Notes: a model not told the origin generated them from the letters alone. 64,000 nucleotides of DNA from Buxus sempervirens (GCA_947561395.2 OX387191.1:1252501-1316500), one strand, 5' to 3'. Counted from the stretch's first letter, positions 22,067 to 35,071 are shown. Program-made: numbers and translations.

Positions 22067-22774
22067 ATGAGTTGAACGGATCATTATCGGGTTTAATGGA
22101 TTATTATTGGGCTAGATTTGAGTTGATCCGAATACGAATGGGTTACTAAATCCCCAACCCGAAGCCGACCGAACTATTACACGGGTCAACTCGAACCCAT
22201 TTATTCGGGTTGGATTGGACATGATAGGTCAATTTTTTCCCGGTCTAATTTTGTGTCAAGGGTTTTAGAAACAAGAAAACAAATTTATGATTAAAGTGAA
22301 AATCAACATTTCTATGCTACTTTTACTTTTGAATTACTTTGAAAAATAAAAAAAACACTTTTGAAAAACGTTACCAAACGGTACCGAATCGTCTTCTCTG
22401 CTTGCTGCTCCTCCGATTCCTTCGTCTTCTACACTTCTTGACATCTAAATTATGAAGCACAAGAGTTTGCCCATCCCTTCACTTTGGTGTAACGACAACT
22501 CGCGTGTTTCAGTAAGAGAGAGAGAGATGGTAATGGACGGAGGTGCAAGGACACGTTGGTCGTAATCGAAAAGTCAAATTGTCCCCTTTGAAGTAGCTTC
22601 TTAGTTAAGAAGAGTTGAGACATCGTTCTCCCTTTTTTTTTCATCCGAGTCAGATGGTACACTTGTAAAAGAAGTGTCATGTTTGGTACCCCAGTGTTGG
22701 TTTGTGTTCATCCCATCGTATCAAAAGTCCATTCACTACTTTTCCATGTATTTGGAGTCTTGTGATGAGTCATC
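22067..22774. other. Spacer before Copia element
   Basis: Its first 200 bp contain degenerate CGGGTTG / CAACCCG runs like the ends of the hAT element at 14,450, so they may be a hAT remnant. The last 60 bp resemble HIPP downstream sequence near 1,225-1,275. No gene is seen. Confidence 0.4.
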
Positions 22775-25700
22775 TGTTGGCGTGAGTTGTCCTCCACGAG
22801 ATTGTAGGAGGGAATTTTGGGATACACTACCAATGTAATCAATTAAGCCGTGATAGATGTATAGCCATATTTAGAAGTAGCCATTGTTAGAAGTTTCTGT
22901 TCTTGTTCTGTTAAATACCCATTCATTCGTGTAAAGAGACATTTTGAAGAAAGTTGATATATTTTTGTCATGGTATCGGAGCCACCGATCCTCCTGTCAA
23001 CTTCCTAACCAATCTCGTTTCCCTCCATGGCTGGTACACCCTCCATGGCTGGTGCAGACACCTATACAGATGAATCGTCATCTTCCTCCATCCTAGCTGT
23101 TAGCACCTGATTTTTGCACCCCAAAAAAATGCAGAAAATGAAAATTTCAACTAAAAAGTCAAACCCTGAGGGGGCCAAAATTTGACTTTTTGATCCAAAG
23201 AGAATTGGCCATCAAACTTCCTCTCATTGAAAAAAGCATTTCAACACGGTTCTAATGCAACTGAGTTTGCTGGAATCGGAGTCCGGATGAGGAAGTTATG
23301 AGCCGGTCAAACTTTTGGGGGAGCGAAAGTTGACTTTTTGTTCGATCCCAATTCAACTGCCCAATTTGATCCCAGTGGATAGTATGTTCCGAGCTGATTC
23401 CAACGACACCAAATTTGCTAAAATCGGACATCAGACGAAGAAGTTATGGACAGTTGAAATTTCAGAGAAAGCTGCCCATGTGGCAAAACAGCAGTAAAAA
23501 AGCAGAAAATAATCTTTTAATATTATTTTAATAAGAGAATCTCGTTTTATAATAAAATAATCAAAAAATCGGATAAAAATCTTTAAATAAACCAAATTGA
23601 ATAAAGGTTTGAAATCCAAACATTTTAAAAACGTGCGGGACCGTATTTGAAGTACGGGCGAGGCATGCCCGTACTTCAACTACGGGCAAGCTTCTAGAAG
23701 GGGACGCGTGGCGGGACACGCGTCCCGTACGGAAGAATCTGCGATAATTGCAAATATTCGTTTTTCGCCCGTAATTGAATTACGGGCAAGGCACGCCCGT
23801 ACTTAAAGTACGGGCAAGGCATGCCCGTAGTTCAAATACGAGCACGAAAATTTTGCCTATAAATAGAGAGGCCACCCCCCTCATTTGAACAAGCTGGTCC
23901 CTTTGGCCTTCCCCCCTCTCCTTCCTTGCCATTTTTACGCCGAAGCCCTGCCTCCACTCCGTCAGCATCTATCCCAATGACCAAAATGCCCCTGGAGTGC
24001 TGCTCAACCTCCTATTTCACCCTTTTTACATCAAAAACCCAATGAACCCCTGTTCAAACCAATCCGTGAAATCCAACGGAGGTGCGGAAGCGCTGCCAAA
24101 ATCGTCCGGAAGAACTAACACACATCAAGAATAATCCAAAGGTTGCACTGTAAGCATCTCTACAATTTCAAGTAAATTTCTATTACTTTTGGCTATCTCC
24201 TAAAGTTCTTATCTGTTTTGTTTTTATTATGTCATATCTAACATATTTGTTGACTGCTGTATGTGGTGAGAAATTTGATCTAAAGTAATCATTCCCATGT
24301 CAAAAAAAGGAGGAAGTAACCAAAGATTATCAAAGGCGTCATAGGAATGAATATGAATTGATGTTTGGTTACCATTACAAGAGGAGCTATGAACCTAAGA
24401 TTCCCTGTAAATTCCCCCTTTCCCATCCTTGAATTTGGTTGCAAATAATCAAGAGAAAGTTTTGATGCTTCAAGAAAAACAAAAGGAAGAAGGAAAAATG
24501 GCCTTTTAGGCCAAATGAAGGAAATGAAGGATTCTGAAGGCCCTGGAATCATCACAGAAGTCATTGGAGTTCCCAGGAAGATGGCCGGACACATCCCAGG
24601 CGGAATTGGCAGCAAAAGTGCAGAAGAAGCTTCGCCCGTATACTCAGAGCGGTCCAAGCGTGCCCGTCATTAATATACGGTCTGGCCTGAACCGTAATAA
24701 AATTACGGTTCTGACCAGACCGTAACTTAAATACGATCAAGACTGTAAATAACTTAAAAATTAATTTTTCGGACCCGGTTGGACCCAATCCGACCCATTT
24801 AAACTTGACCCGACCAATTGGGCTTCTTGGATAATTCCAAGCCAATTCTTGAGACTGTGGGCCTAAGTGGGCCCACCAAGGCTTCTTGGGCCTTCCAATG
24901 GGGCCCATATCCCGTCTGGCCCAACCAAGGCCCATTTTAATAAATGGGTTAAAGGCCACTTGATTAAATTGCCCTTGGGCCAAGTCCAGGCCCAATGGGC
25001 CCTAAAAAACTCAAACCCACTAAATTGTGTAAATATAATTGAATCTTTAAACCAAATGGCCAAAATCCAATAAGGGTTACCCAATAACCCGGACTGGGCC
25101 TTGGGCTTGACTTAAGCCCAACATGGATTCCACTGGGCCCTCCAACAGGGCCCATACCAGACCCACTTCACCAACTTAATAAAAAGATAAAATCAAATAA
25201 AAAGGGGACCCACACCATCAACGGTCCCCACCAGACCAAATAAGTGTGCATTGGGTGAAAACTAAGTTGACTCAAGACCAAGGAGACCCACGGGACCTGT
25301 CAATCGACGGGGCGGGCTAGGGTGTCTTCGGGCTTCCCTAGACGTAACCGAGAACTTGCTCAGAACTCTAAAAAGCAGCAGACCAGAATAATTAGGCCCG
25401 AATAGGTGCCCCTTTTGTGTCTGCCTGCACATCTCAGGCAGTGGCGACTCCAAACTCCCAATCAGTCCCGAGGCGAGCATCACTTCTACATGCACCTCGT
25501 CGTGCGGCCCGAAACCCGAATCGGGGGGTGCGCACACTAGCCGAGTTGACCACGAAAATGACTGAAGTCTTCAACAAGGCTTCAGCACCAACCCAGACCT
25601 CCAATCTTGCTGCTGCACCGATAGGCATCAAGTTGGATGGCACCAACTATGCTCTTTGGTCCCAGGTGGTCGAGATGTATATCTCGGGCAAAGACAAACT

Positions 25701-28700
25701 GGGATACATACGGCGATCTACCTCAACCAACTCAAACGGACCCTACCTTTCGACGATGGCGCACTGACAACACTATTGTTAAAGGTTGGCTGATTAATTC
25801 CATGGACTCCTCTCTTATCAGTAACTTCATTCGGTTCCCAACAACCAAGTTGGTGTGGGATGCAATTGCTACTACATATTTTGACGGCAGCGACTCTTCC
25901 CAGGTATATGATCTCCGGAGACGTGTGACACGCCTTAAATAGGCTGGTGGCTCTCTTGAAAAATTCTACAATGATCTCCAAGGCCTTTGGCATGAAATCG
26001 ACTTCCGTCGTCCAAACCCGATGGAATGCCCAACCGATATTCAAACATTACCATACCCTAGTTCAGGAAGATTGGGTATATGTCTTCTTGGATGCTCTTG
26101 ATGATTGCTTAGACCACATCAGGAGTGATGTTTTGCAAATAAAGCCATTCCCAACAGTGGAGCAAGCCTATGCCCACGTTCGGAGGGAAGCTCTTCGTCA
26201 AGTTGTGATGACGACCAGTAGCCTTGGTGATATGCCAGGAGCGGGTCTGGCATCCAAGAGTTTCAAACATGGCTCACAGTCTCAAGCACCCTTCGGGTCT
26301 CTCTCTTTACATGGCAGCAAATCCGGCTCCAACACCAAATCCTGAGCCACCTATGATGGCAATAAATGCTCTCACTGTGGGAGTACAAAGCACAATCGTG
26401 AGACTTGTTTCAAGCTTCATGGGTATCCCGATTGGTGGCACGAACTCCAAGCTCAGAAGCACCGTAATGGAGGTGGGAATGAGGATAACACCGGCAAGGC
26501 TGCGGTGGCTGCAGCAGAACCACATCTGTCCCTTATTCCAACCGATATTTCAAACTCGAACCCAGGTAATGCTCTACTTGGTTCTAATCGGGATGCTGAC
26601 GGCAATGCTTGGATACTTGATTCTGGCGCAACGGACCATATGACATTTGACGTCAATGATTTTTCACAGCACTCCTCTCCTCGGCGAACTAGCATTGCCA
26701 CTGCTAATGGAGGCATTTCTTCGGTAACAGGGGCTGGAACTGTGATGCTGTCACCAGCCCTACCATCATCTAATACTTTGCTCGTGCCTTCTCTATCTCA
26801 CAAGTTACTATCTGTGAGTCAAGTTACTCAAGACTTGAATGCTCATTTATCCTGCGTTTTGTCTTGTTCAGGATATTCTCACCAAGGAGATCATTGGGCG
26901 TGGTACTAAGAAGGGGGGGCTCTATTATATGGAAGATTTCAGTGTTGGCCGAGCTCACCACATGCACCACTCAAGCAACCTCAAAGTGGAACAGATTCTA
27001 CTTTGGCACCGTCAGTTAGGCCATCCTTCGTTTGGATATCTGCAACATGTGTTTCCTGATTTATTTTCGGGTATGAAAAATTTTGATTTCAAATGTGAGA
27101 CTTGCATTTTAGCTAAAAGTCATCGAGTCACTTATCCGTTGAGTATGAATGAGAGTTATATTCCTTTTGCCTTGATTCACTCGGATGTTTGGGGTCCTTC
27201 CCCAAAGTCTACTCTGTCAGGTTTCCGCTGGTTTGTGATATTTGTTGATGATTGTACTCGAATGACTTGGATCTATCTATTGAAACATAAAGATGAGGTT
27301 GTTCGTGTCTTTCAATCATTTCATACAATGATTGAGACTCAGTTCTCTGCTAAGCTTTGAACACTTCGATCTGATAATGGTGGGGAGTACGTGAATCAAC
27401 AGTTACGTGACTATTTCCAACACCATGGACTATTCATGAGACCTCATGTCCCCAAACTCCACAGCAAAATGGTATTGCCGAGCGCAAGAATCATCACATC
27501 CTTGAAATTGCTCGAGCCTTGTTACTTGGAGCTCATGTACCCAGCCACCACTGGGCTGATGCTGTTGCTACGGCTGCCCATCTCATTAACCGCATGCCTT
27601 CAAAGGTTATTGGGTTCAAGACTCCGCTACAGACCTTGTCAACCTATGTGCCATTACCCACAGTACTAATGCTTCGGCCTCGAGTCTTTGGTTTTGTTGC
27701 GTTTGTTCACCGCCACAAGAACCAACGCATGAAGCTTGATCCCTGTGCCGTTCGGTGTCTTTTTTTGGGATACGGTATACACCAAAAAGGGTACCGCTGC
27801 TACGACCCAACTACTCGACACACCTATGTGACTATGGATGTCACGTTCCTTGAATCTGACACTCTCTACTCTCCTGCCACATCCGACTCCTCTCTTCAGG
27901 GGGAGACACAAGTAGAAGAGATGAATTGGTTGACATTTGACTGGGTCAAGGATACTGATACAACACCGAATGCTCCTCAGTCGATCTTTGAAGAACCTAG
28001 TCCAGAGATGAATGCTCCTCAGTCGATCATTGAAGAACCTAATCCAGAGATGACACCTTCAGACACTGATGTAGCAGTACCCCCCCACCCCACACGTTAG
28101 TATCCACAGACCCATCTCCGGAGAATATCATTGAGGTAAGCACCCCTATCGTACCTCACACTTCTAATAATGTGGATACTTTTGTTGGCTATGAGTTACC
28201 TTTCAGGAACAATCGGGGCAAACCCCCAAACAGATATTCTCCGGAACTAGAGGACCAAAGATCAAGATATCCGATTGTTAATTATGTTTCTACAAAGGAG
28301 TTGTCCGAACCTCTCAAGAACTTTCTGAATGAACTCTCCTCCCACCATATCCCCACAAGTGTTGAAGAGGCTTTGGAAGACCCTAGATGGATCCAAGCTA
28401 TGAAGGAAGAAATGGAGGCATTATTGAAAAATGAGACGTGGACTCTTGCTCCCTTACCAAAAGGCCAAAAAACAGTGGGGTGTAAGTGGGTATTCTCCAT
28501 CAAGTACAAAGCCGATGGATCAGTTGAAAGGTACAAAGCAAGACTGGTGGCAAAGGGCTATACGCAAACCTATGGCATAGACTATCAAGAAACGTTCTCG
28601 CCTGTGGCTAAGTTGAGTACTGTCAGGGTTCTACTATCTCTTGCAGCAAATCTCGATTGTCCATTACACCAGTTGGATGTTAAAAACGCCTTTCTCCATG

Positions 28701-30081
28701 GAGATCTTGAAGAAGAAATCTACATGGATGTCCCTCCAGGATATATGGCAAGCTCTAAAGCTAAGATGGTGTGCAAACTACAACGAACTATGTATGGCTT
28801 GAAGCAATCTCCTAAAGCGTGGTTTGGGCGCTTGAACTCGGCAATGAGGAAATATGGCTTTCAACAAAGCAACTCAGACCATACTCTATTCTTAAAGCAT
28901 CACCGGGGTAAGATAACAGCTTTGATAGTCTATGTAGATGATATGATCATTACAGGTGACAACTCAGAGGAAATAGCAAGACTTTAAGAGCAATTGGTCA
29001 CAGAATTTGAGATGAAAAATCTAGGACTCAAATATTTTCTGGGAATTGAAGTTGCTAGGTCAAAGCAAGGCATATTCCTTTCCCAACGAAAATATATCTT
29101 GGATTTATTATCAGAAGTTGGATTACTGGATTGTAAGCCTGCAGATACACCAATAATCCAAAATGACAAGCTTGGAGAATACTCGGACCAAGTGCCAACA
29201 GACAAGGGAAGGTACCAGATATTAGTTGGAAAACTTATTTATCTTTCTCATACACGGCCTGGCATCGCCTATTCAGTGAGTGTAGTAAGTCAATTCATGC
29301 ACTGTCCAAGTGAAGATCATATGAATGTGGTAATTCGGATTCTTCGATACCTAAAGTCCTCCCCCGGAAAAGGACTTATGTTTACAAGAAACAGTCACCT
29401 ACAAGTGGAAGGGTACACAGATGCTGATTGGGCGGGAAATATCTCCGATAGAAAATCCACCTCAGGGTATTTCACGTTTGTTGGAGGGAACCTGGTTACA
29501 TGGAGAAGTAAGAAACAAAAGGTGGTTGCATTATCAAGTGCCGAAGCCGAGTTTCGTGGGATGGCTAACGGTCTTTGTGAACTTCTCTGGCTTCGAAGGT
29601 TATTAACTGAAATTGGCTTTGCTCCTAGCTGTGAGATGGACCTATTCTGTGATAACAAGGCTGCAATTGACATTTCTCATAATCCAGTCCAGCATGACCG
29701 GACCAAGCACGTAGAAGTAGACCGGCACTTCATCAAACAAAATCTTGAAGCCAAGATAATTCGATTCCCGTTTGTTAAATTCGAAGATTAGTTGGCAGAC
29801 ATACTTACAAAAGCTGTATGTAGCAGAAGCTTCTACAACTCACTTGGCAAGTTGGGCATCCAAGATCTTTATGCACCAACTTGAGGGGGAGTGTTGGCGT
29901 GAGTTGTTCTCCATGAGATTGTAGGAGGGAATTTTGGGATACACCACCAATGTAATCAATTAAGCCGTGATAGATGTATAGCCATATTTAGAAGTAGCCA
30001 TAGTTAGAAGTTTCTGTTTTGTTAAATACCCATTCATTCGTGTAAAGAGACATTTTGAAGAAAGTTGATATATTTTTGTCA
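22775..30081 (+). mobile_element. Copia-type LTR retrotransposon, broken, with nested LTR
   Basis: 5' LTR 22,775-22,970 and 3' LTR 29,892-30,081, both TGTTGG to GTCA, flanked by the duplication TCATC (22,770-22,774 and 30,082-30,086). The primer site TGGTATCGGAG follows the 5' LTR, and the GAGGGGGAG polypurine tract precedes the 3' LTR. The Copia order is visible: gag (split by the nested LTR; continues about 25,540-26,500), protease about 26,600-26,900, integrase about 26,990-27,800, reverse transcriptase about 28,370-28,990, RNase H about 29,000-29,880. It is broken at roughly half a dozen or more points. The LTRs differ by about four substitutions and one small indel (about 2%), so the insertion is moderately young. 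Without the nested insert it is about 4.9 kb, a normal Copia length. Confidence 0.92.
23098..25536. mobile_element. Nested solo LTR, 2.4 kb, probably Ty3/Gypsy
   Basis: A 2,439-bp insertion in the Copia gag region. It starts TGTTAGCACCTG and ends GGTGCGCACA, with the 5-bp duplication CTAGC at 23,093-23,097 and 25,537-25,541. It has no internal retroelement genes. The great length and the GTGGCGACTCC motif near the right end suggest a Ty3/Gypsy family with long LTRs; the lineage is inferred. It is younger than the Copia insertion. Confidence 0.75.
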
Positions 30082-30152
30082 TCATCAGCTTGATCTTTTC
30101 CATCGTATTATGGTTTGTTGTATCTGGATTTCAGATCTTGAACTCCTCAACA

Positions 30153-30380
30153 ATGGCAGCGAAGGTATGCAACTCACCCTGTATCTTTCTGAGTTCATCA
30201 TTTGTTCTGTACAATTTTATGGCTGTTTTGATTTTCCTTGGGAAAACTATTCTTAGGTCGCTTTTTAGAACTGGGGTTCACCGGTAATGCAACTCCGATC
30301 AAAAAATACTAGAACAATAGAAATTGAAAATGCGTTTCTAGTTTTCAAGCAATAATCCTCATGCCTACGAAACAGGGTCT
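30153..30380 (+). pseudogene. HIPP exon 1 and partial intron 1, remnant
   Basis: ATGGCAGCGAAG followed by GTATGCAACTC reproduces HIPP exon 1 (here MAAK) and its splice donor, and the next 200 bp resemble intron 1 of the other copies. At about 30,380 the sequence jumps to the HIPP 3' untranslated region (compare 413), so exons 2 and 3 are deleted. It is more diverged than the other remnants, which suggests an older copy. The Copia element sits about 70 bp upstream, in what would be its promoter. Confidence 0.7.
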
Positions 30381-31173
30381 ATATGCAAAAGATGCCATGT
30401 GGTATTTGTTTATAGGTTTTATTGTGCCAAAGATAAAATAATGTTTGGTGATCCTGTTCCTATGTACTGTTCTGTGTCTTTGTGATTATTTTAATGAAGA
30501 AATAACGACCGTGCAATTGCAACTCATCAAATGGTTCTTACAAGGGGAAAATTGAGCATGGGGGATGGGTTAGTGGTGCAAGTTCTTATTGCTGCTTCAA
30601 TCAAATTTCCTCACTGCCCATATAGTGAAGCAAAGAAAGAAAATAAGACGGAAGATCATTTATTAAGCACATTGATGTGTTATGAGAGATGAACTAGCTA
30701 AGATTAAAACTTGAAAGATGTCCAACATGGGATCAAGCCAAGTTTATTTATTTTTGAGGTTTCATGTATTTCAGTTAGAAAAAGGGTTAGCAAAAGCCTC
30801 ATATGTTAGCTGAGCTAAGCTCTTTCTTGTTAGATGAAAACCTTGTTACAAGAGCTATGGCCACAACCCAATACAACCAATTAATATTTTGGTTCACACA
30901 ATCATTTGCACTTCGGTTTTTTTTTTGGGTGGAAATTTGCACTTGGTTATTCTTCCTCAACAAACATCAGCAAGCAATAATGAAAATGTCCTGGTGGCAG
31001 GTCTGATCTGATGGGCGTCATTGAAATCCCAATGAACCTCTGAATCACCGGATCTTGTTTCATTAGAGAACTTTTTGAAAGAATGGGTGACAGTCCAGTT
31101 CTAGGTCCAGCCCAATATAACACCCTCAGATTTTGGTTGTGGATTGTGAAGTTCGAGGTGTTATAGAGAAACC
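30381..31173 (+). other. HIPP 3' flank and spacer
   Basis: Shared with 40,680-41,200 and 48,348-49,143. No gene is seen. Confidence 0.6.
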
Positions 31174-33035
31174 AGCCTTTTCAGTTTTGGTAGCACGCCG
31201 CACGCTGCGGTAGGGATGAGCAACGGGTCGTGCCGGCCCGGCACGGCACGGCACGTGCACTGTAGCATGCAGTACACGTGCCGTGCCGGGCCGGGGGTCC
31301 TGGCCTCTCGGCCCGTTTGGGCACGGCCCGCCAGGGCACGCGGGCTCGCGTGCCGGCCCGGGCCCGCGCGTGCCTAAGCGGGCTGGCCCGCGCGCCCAGA
31401 CGGGCTGGCCTGCCGTGGGCCCGCTGGGCACGCTCCAACAGCCCAACTAGCTTAAATAGCCAAAAATTGTCCATAAGAAGATTCGAACCTTGTCCAAGGG
31501 ATTGAAAGTCTGTCTCTTTAACCATTAGGACAGATCAACTTCTTGCAACAATAGTATCATAATTAAAATATTTTACCTAAACATTAAGGATACCACATGA
31601 ATGTTGAAACTCTTATATAATCATTTAAAGCTAAGAAAATAACTAAGTATAAATAAACCCAAAAAACTGTTACAAAATCTCCAATTAAATATATTTGTTA
31701 AGTCCATAGTTTTAATTAGACTACTTTAAGTCTTTAATGGATGTAATTTATATTTTTTTGAGCAAAATATATCCAAATATGTGTAAAACAATTTTGTGAA
31801 TAATAAAAATATTTTTCAGAATTTTTTAATGATTTTTTTGGATTTTTTGGTGATTTTTTTGAATTTTTTCTTTATTTTTTTTAAAAAAATTAAGTTTAAT
31901 ATTAGCCCGCCGGCCCGGCGGGCTAGGCCCGACACGGCACGCCTGCTGGGGCGTGCCGTGCCGGGCTGGGGTAATGGGGCAAACGGGCCTGGCATGCCGC
32001 GGCCCGCCAGGCCCGCGGCACGTCAGGCCCGCGGCCCGCCCGAGCACGCCTTAGGCGTGCCGGGCTGGCCCGCCGCCCATACCTACGCTGCGGCGTGCAG
32101 CCGAAAAATCGATATTATTCGGCTAGCGGCACATTTCGCTAGCCGAACATCGCACCTCTTAGTTTCCCAAGAGGTGCCGAAGCGTTTCGACGAAAAACAT
32201 TGAAATTTCGATGCGTTTTGTTGAAATGCTTTTTTTTTTTTTAATTTTCAGTCGCACACACGTGCGCGTGAAACGAAGCCCTTAAGTCGTCGATTTGGGC
32301 AAAAATTTCGCCCAAATCAACAAGTTTTCGACATAAACGAAGGAGAATGCGATTTTCTTGATTTTTTCTTCAAATCTCAACCATTTCTTGTGAAATCAAA
32401 ACCAAACTTCATCTTTTCTCAAGATCTTCGTTCTACAAGCAAACTAGGCACGATTTGGAGTTGTATTGGAGGTCATACGACGTTCGTGCTCGATCCTAAA
32501 GAAGATAAACATTTATTTCTTCTATTTTATAGGCTTAAATTTATTAGATTAAGCTGAAATTAAGATATGTTATGCATCGGCACCCAATCTATCGATGGGT
32601 GTTGTTACCTATTATATATTTTTTTCAAAATTAATTTTTTTAATTATTTGTGACGAAATTAATTAAAAATAGGGAAAAATATAAAAAAAATACAAAAAAT
32701 TATGTTATAAATTAGTAAAAATTACTGTAAATGCCATGTATAATTATCTATAAATATTTGTTTGAAAATTAATTTATTGATTATTTGCGCATGTGCTTAT
32801 GTTATTCATGTATTATAAACTTCTAATTATCTTATTTATCAATAATCTTTGATTTTTAGCCAAAAAAACAAAAAATTGATTTCGGTTGAAATTTCGCAGC
32901 ATGTATTGGTGTGCCGACGAAATTTTGACCGAAATTGAAAATTGCCTATTTTTCCCCCGTTTCGTTGATATTTTGTCGGCGTACTGATTTTTTCAGGAAA
33001 CAGCACGCCCAGCGGTACCGATATTGAAAACCTTG
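31174..33035. mobile_element. Mutator-like element, non-autonomous, with nested hAT
   Basis: Flanks AGAGAAACC (31,165-31,173) and AGAGAAACG (33,036-33,044) look like a 9-bp target duplication with one change. The ends are degenerate inverted repeats (CCTTTTCAGTTTTGGTAGCA against AAGGTTTTCAATATCGGTAC). The interior has no clear transposase and is A/T-rich. The duplicate at 49,144-50,244 lacks the 875-bp hAT insert. The family is inferred from duplication length and end similarity to 874-1,166. Confidence 0.55.
31211..32085. mobile_element. GC-rich non-autonomous hAT element, 875 bp
   Basis: Exact 8-bp target duplication CGCTGCGG at 31,203-31,210 and 32,086-32,093. The ends TAGGGATGAGCAACGGG and TAGGTATGGGCGGCGGG are inverted repeats. 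Both ends carry many GGCCCG / GGCACG repeats, with an A/T-rich centre. The paralogous segment near 49,170 is empty, so the insertion followed the segmental duplication. A tRNA-like stretch lies at about 31,470-31,540 on -. Confidence 0.82.
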
Positions 33036-33043
33036 AGAGAAAC

Positions 33044-33801
33044 GAACCCATTTCCTCTATGGAGTCGGCATTTACGGTGCCTTTACTGCGTTCGTTTCAT
33101 GCTGACACGTGGAGAGCAAATGGGGTTGGGTACAAAGCAACGACCTTGACCCGGGTTCGTTTCATGCTCTCGATCTCTCTCCACTTAATCAAATCTCTCA
33201 AATCCAAACTTATTTGACCCGGGTTGGAAACTCGGTCGGCTTGATCACCCAGCCCGCGTCACCTTCAACCCCGACTTGTAACCATGCATGTGAGGATTTG
33301 TAATCAAGCATGCGTGGGTTTGTAACTAAACATGAAAGGATTTTTAACCAAGTATGAGTGAAATTGTAACCAAGCATGAGCATGGTTGAACTTGTAACCA
33401 TGCATATGAGGACTTGTAACCAAGCATGCGTGGACTTGTAACCAAGCATGGGTAGACTTCTAACCATGCATGTGACGATTTATAACCAAGCACGCGTGGA
33501 CTTGTAACCAAACATCAATGGACTTATAACTAAGCATCAGTGGACTTGTAACCAAGCATGAACATAAGTGGACTTGTAACCAAGCATGTGAGAACTTGTT
33601 ACCAAGTATAAGGGTTGGAGATAAAGCCGATTGGCCTTCATTGGTCGAGTTGGGGATAAAGCCGGGTCAAAACAATTGGGTGATCCGAAAAGTTGTGAAA
33701 GAAAAGCCCACCCCATTTGCTCTCCATGTGTCGGCATCAAACGGACGCAGTAAAGGGACCGTAAAAGCCGACACCGTAGAGGAAATGGGTGAAATGGGTT
33801 C
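33044..33801. mobile_element. Long-TIR element carrying a minisatellite
   Basis: Inverted repeats of about 80 bp at 33,044-33,125 and 33,711-33,801 share long exact runs such as CCCATTTCCTCTA, TTTACGGT, CTTTACTGCGT and GGAGAGCAAATGGGG. Possible 9-bp flanks are GAGAGAAAC and TAGAGAAAT. Long TIRs and flanks of this length fit Mutator-like elements. The interior is mostly the ACTTGTAACCAAGCATG minisatellite. It has no transposase. The paralogous copy is at 50,253-51,038. Confidence 0.7.
33273..33610. repeat. Minisatellite, about 23-27 bp period
   Basis: About 14 degenerate units of the form GTGGACTTGTAACCAAGCAT. Units vary at ACCATGC/ACCAAGC and in length. The paralogous array (50,482-50,848) is one unit longer. 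Confidence 0.9.
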
Positions 33802-35071
33802 TAGAGAAATAGTGGCAAGCGATACTAAAAACGAAAGCTTTTGTGAAAACGCCTTCCTGCGAGGAAAAATAGTAGAACAACCGAAATAAGAGGCTTCTTT
33901 CTTCGGTGGTCGCTAGTTGTGACGTCCTTTTCCCTTTGTCTTTGGCTTATGTCAACGACCAATATACTCCATGTGGGGTGCACCATCCACCACTACACCA
34001 TGGCCCATGGATGAGCGTAGAACTACGTATCTATGCTTAAATTGACTAATCCATTATTTCTGGTGACCCTTTTGCCAGTGCGATGGCTGTATCTTTAGCC
34101 CTTTGCTGATGGCTTATTGGCAAATTCGTGAACAGTTGAATCAAGTCACGTCTATATCAATTGCTTCCTGATGGCTTATCATACAATTATTTAATCAAGT
34201 CACGTCTATATCAATTGCTTACTTTAATCTCGAATGATCTTTGTGGAATCCATCACCTTGTACCATTTGATTGGACCTGTTTCTAAAGTCTCTTTAAGTC
34301 AAGCTCTTTTAATCTCTCACCTTGATTAATTTGTATGATCTGATTAAAAGACTATTTATCAAGCCATGCTACTCAATTACGTATCAAACTAATTTGTGTA
34401 ATGACTTCTGGCAGCTTATCTCCCCATCACTAAAAGGCATGGTGCTACCTTCGCCTTTGAGAGCTGCAGGAATCAGATTAACATGAGTGAATATAATAAA
34501 ATTACGGGGCAATTTCGGTAGCAACTTTTTAGGAAAATCTTTAAGAGTTAACTTTATCTTATCTGGGGACTACACCTAGGCAGCAAGATCCTAATTTACA
34601 ATTATTTTTGTGGGTCTCACTTAGAAAAACAACCCACCATGTCGTTCTATTTGGTTAATTATGTATATTTGACAAAACAAATCAAAATAGATTATCAAGT
34701 CAGAATCTTGACAATTTTCTTTATATATTAGTATAGATTAACATAGATATAGATATATTTTCAAAGAAACAGATATATTTAAACTGAATTTCGTTAAGAT
34801 TTTGGCACTAGAAGAGATAATGACAAAGAAGAAGGAGATAATAACCAACGGTTAAAGAAGTCGATTTTTTTGAAATGTGCTTCTGGGTTTTGATTCTCTC
34901 AGCAAAGGAAGTCTCTCTCCCGCTCTTTGCGGTAAATTACTTCAAAGAATTGGCTCTCTAATTTCTCACATATCCGTAATAGATAGATTCCGTATCGTGT
35001 ATTACTCGTTAAATAGGGGTGTTTGTTGTTGGGCTTGTGCTCTCTGCTTCTTCCAGTAAAGATAAAGAAAA
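33802..35071 (+). other. Upstream region of decayed MAP70 copy
   Basis: Spacer then MAP70 leader, matching 1,320-2,476 from about 33,975. No gene is seen. Confidence 0.55.

Noticed and set aside
22450-22680. Minus-strand open frame before the Copia element
   Set aside because: No family features, no splice partners, and it is surrounded by repeat remnants.
24561-25155. Overlapping open frames rich in Trp/Pro/Gly
   Set aside because: They fall inside a solo LTR with GGCCCA-type repeats; no similarity to a protein family is seen.
31126-32203. Pro/Ala/Arg-rich open frames
   Set aside because: They are produced by GGCCCG/GGCACG repeats at the ends of a hAT element.
33273-33610. Spaced repeats that could suggest a CRISPR array
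   Set aside because: Units are contiguous and degenerate with no unique spacers, and the DNA is plant nuclear; it is a minisatellite.
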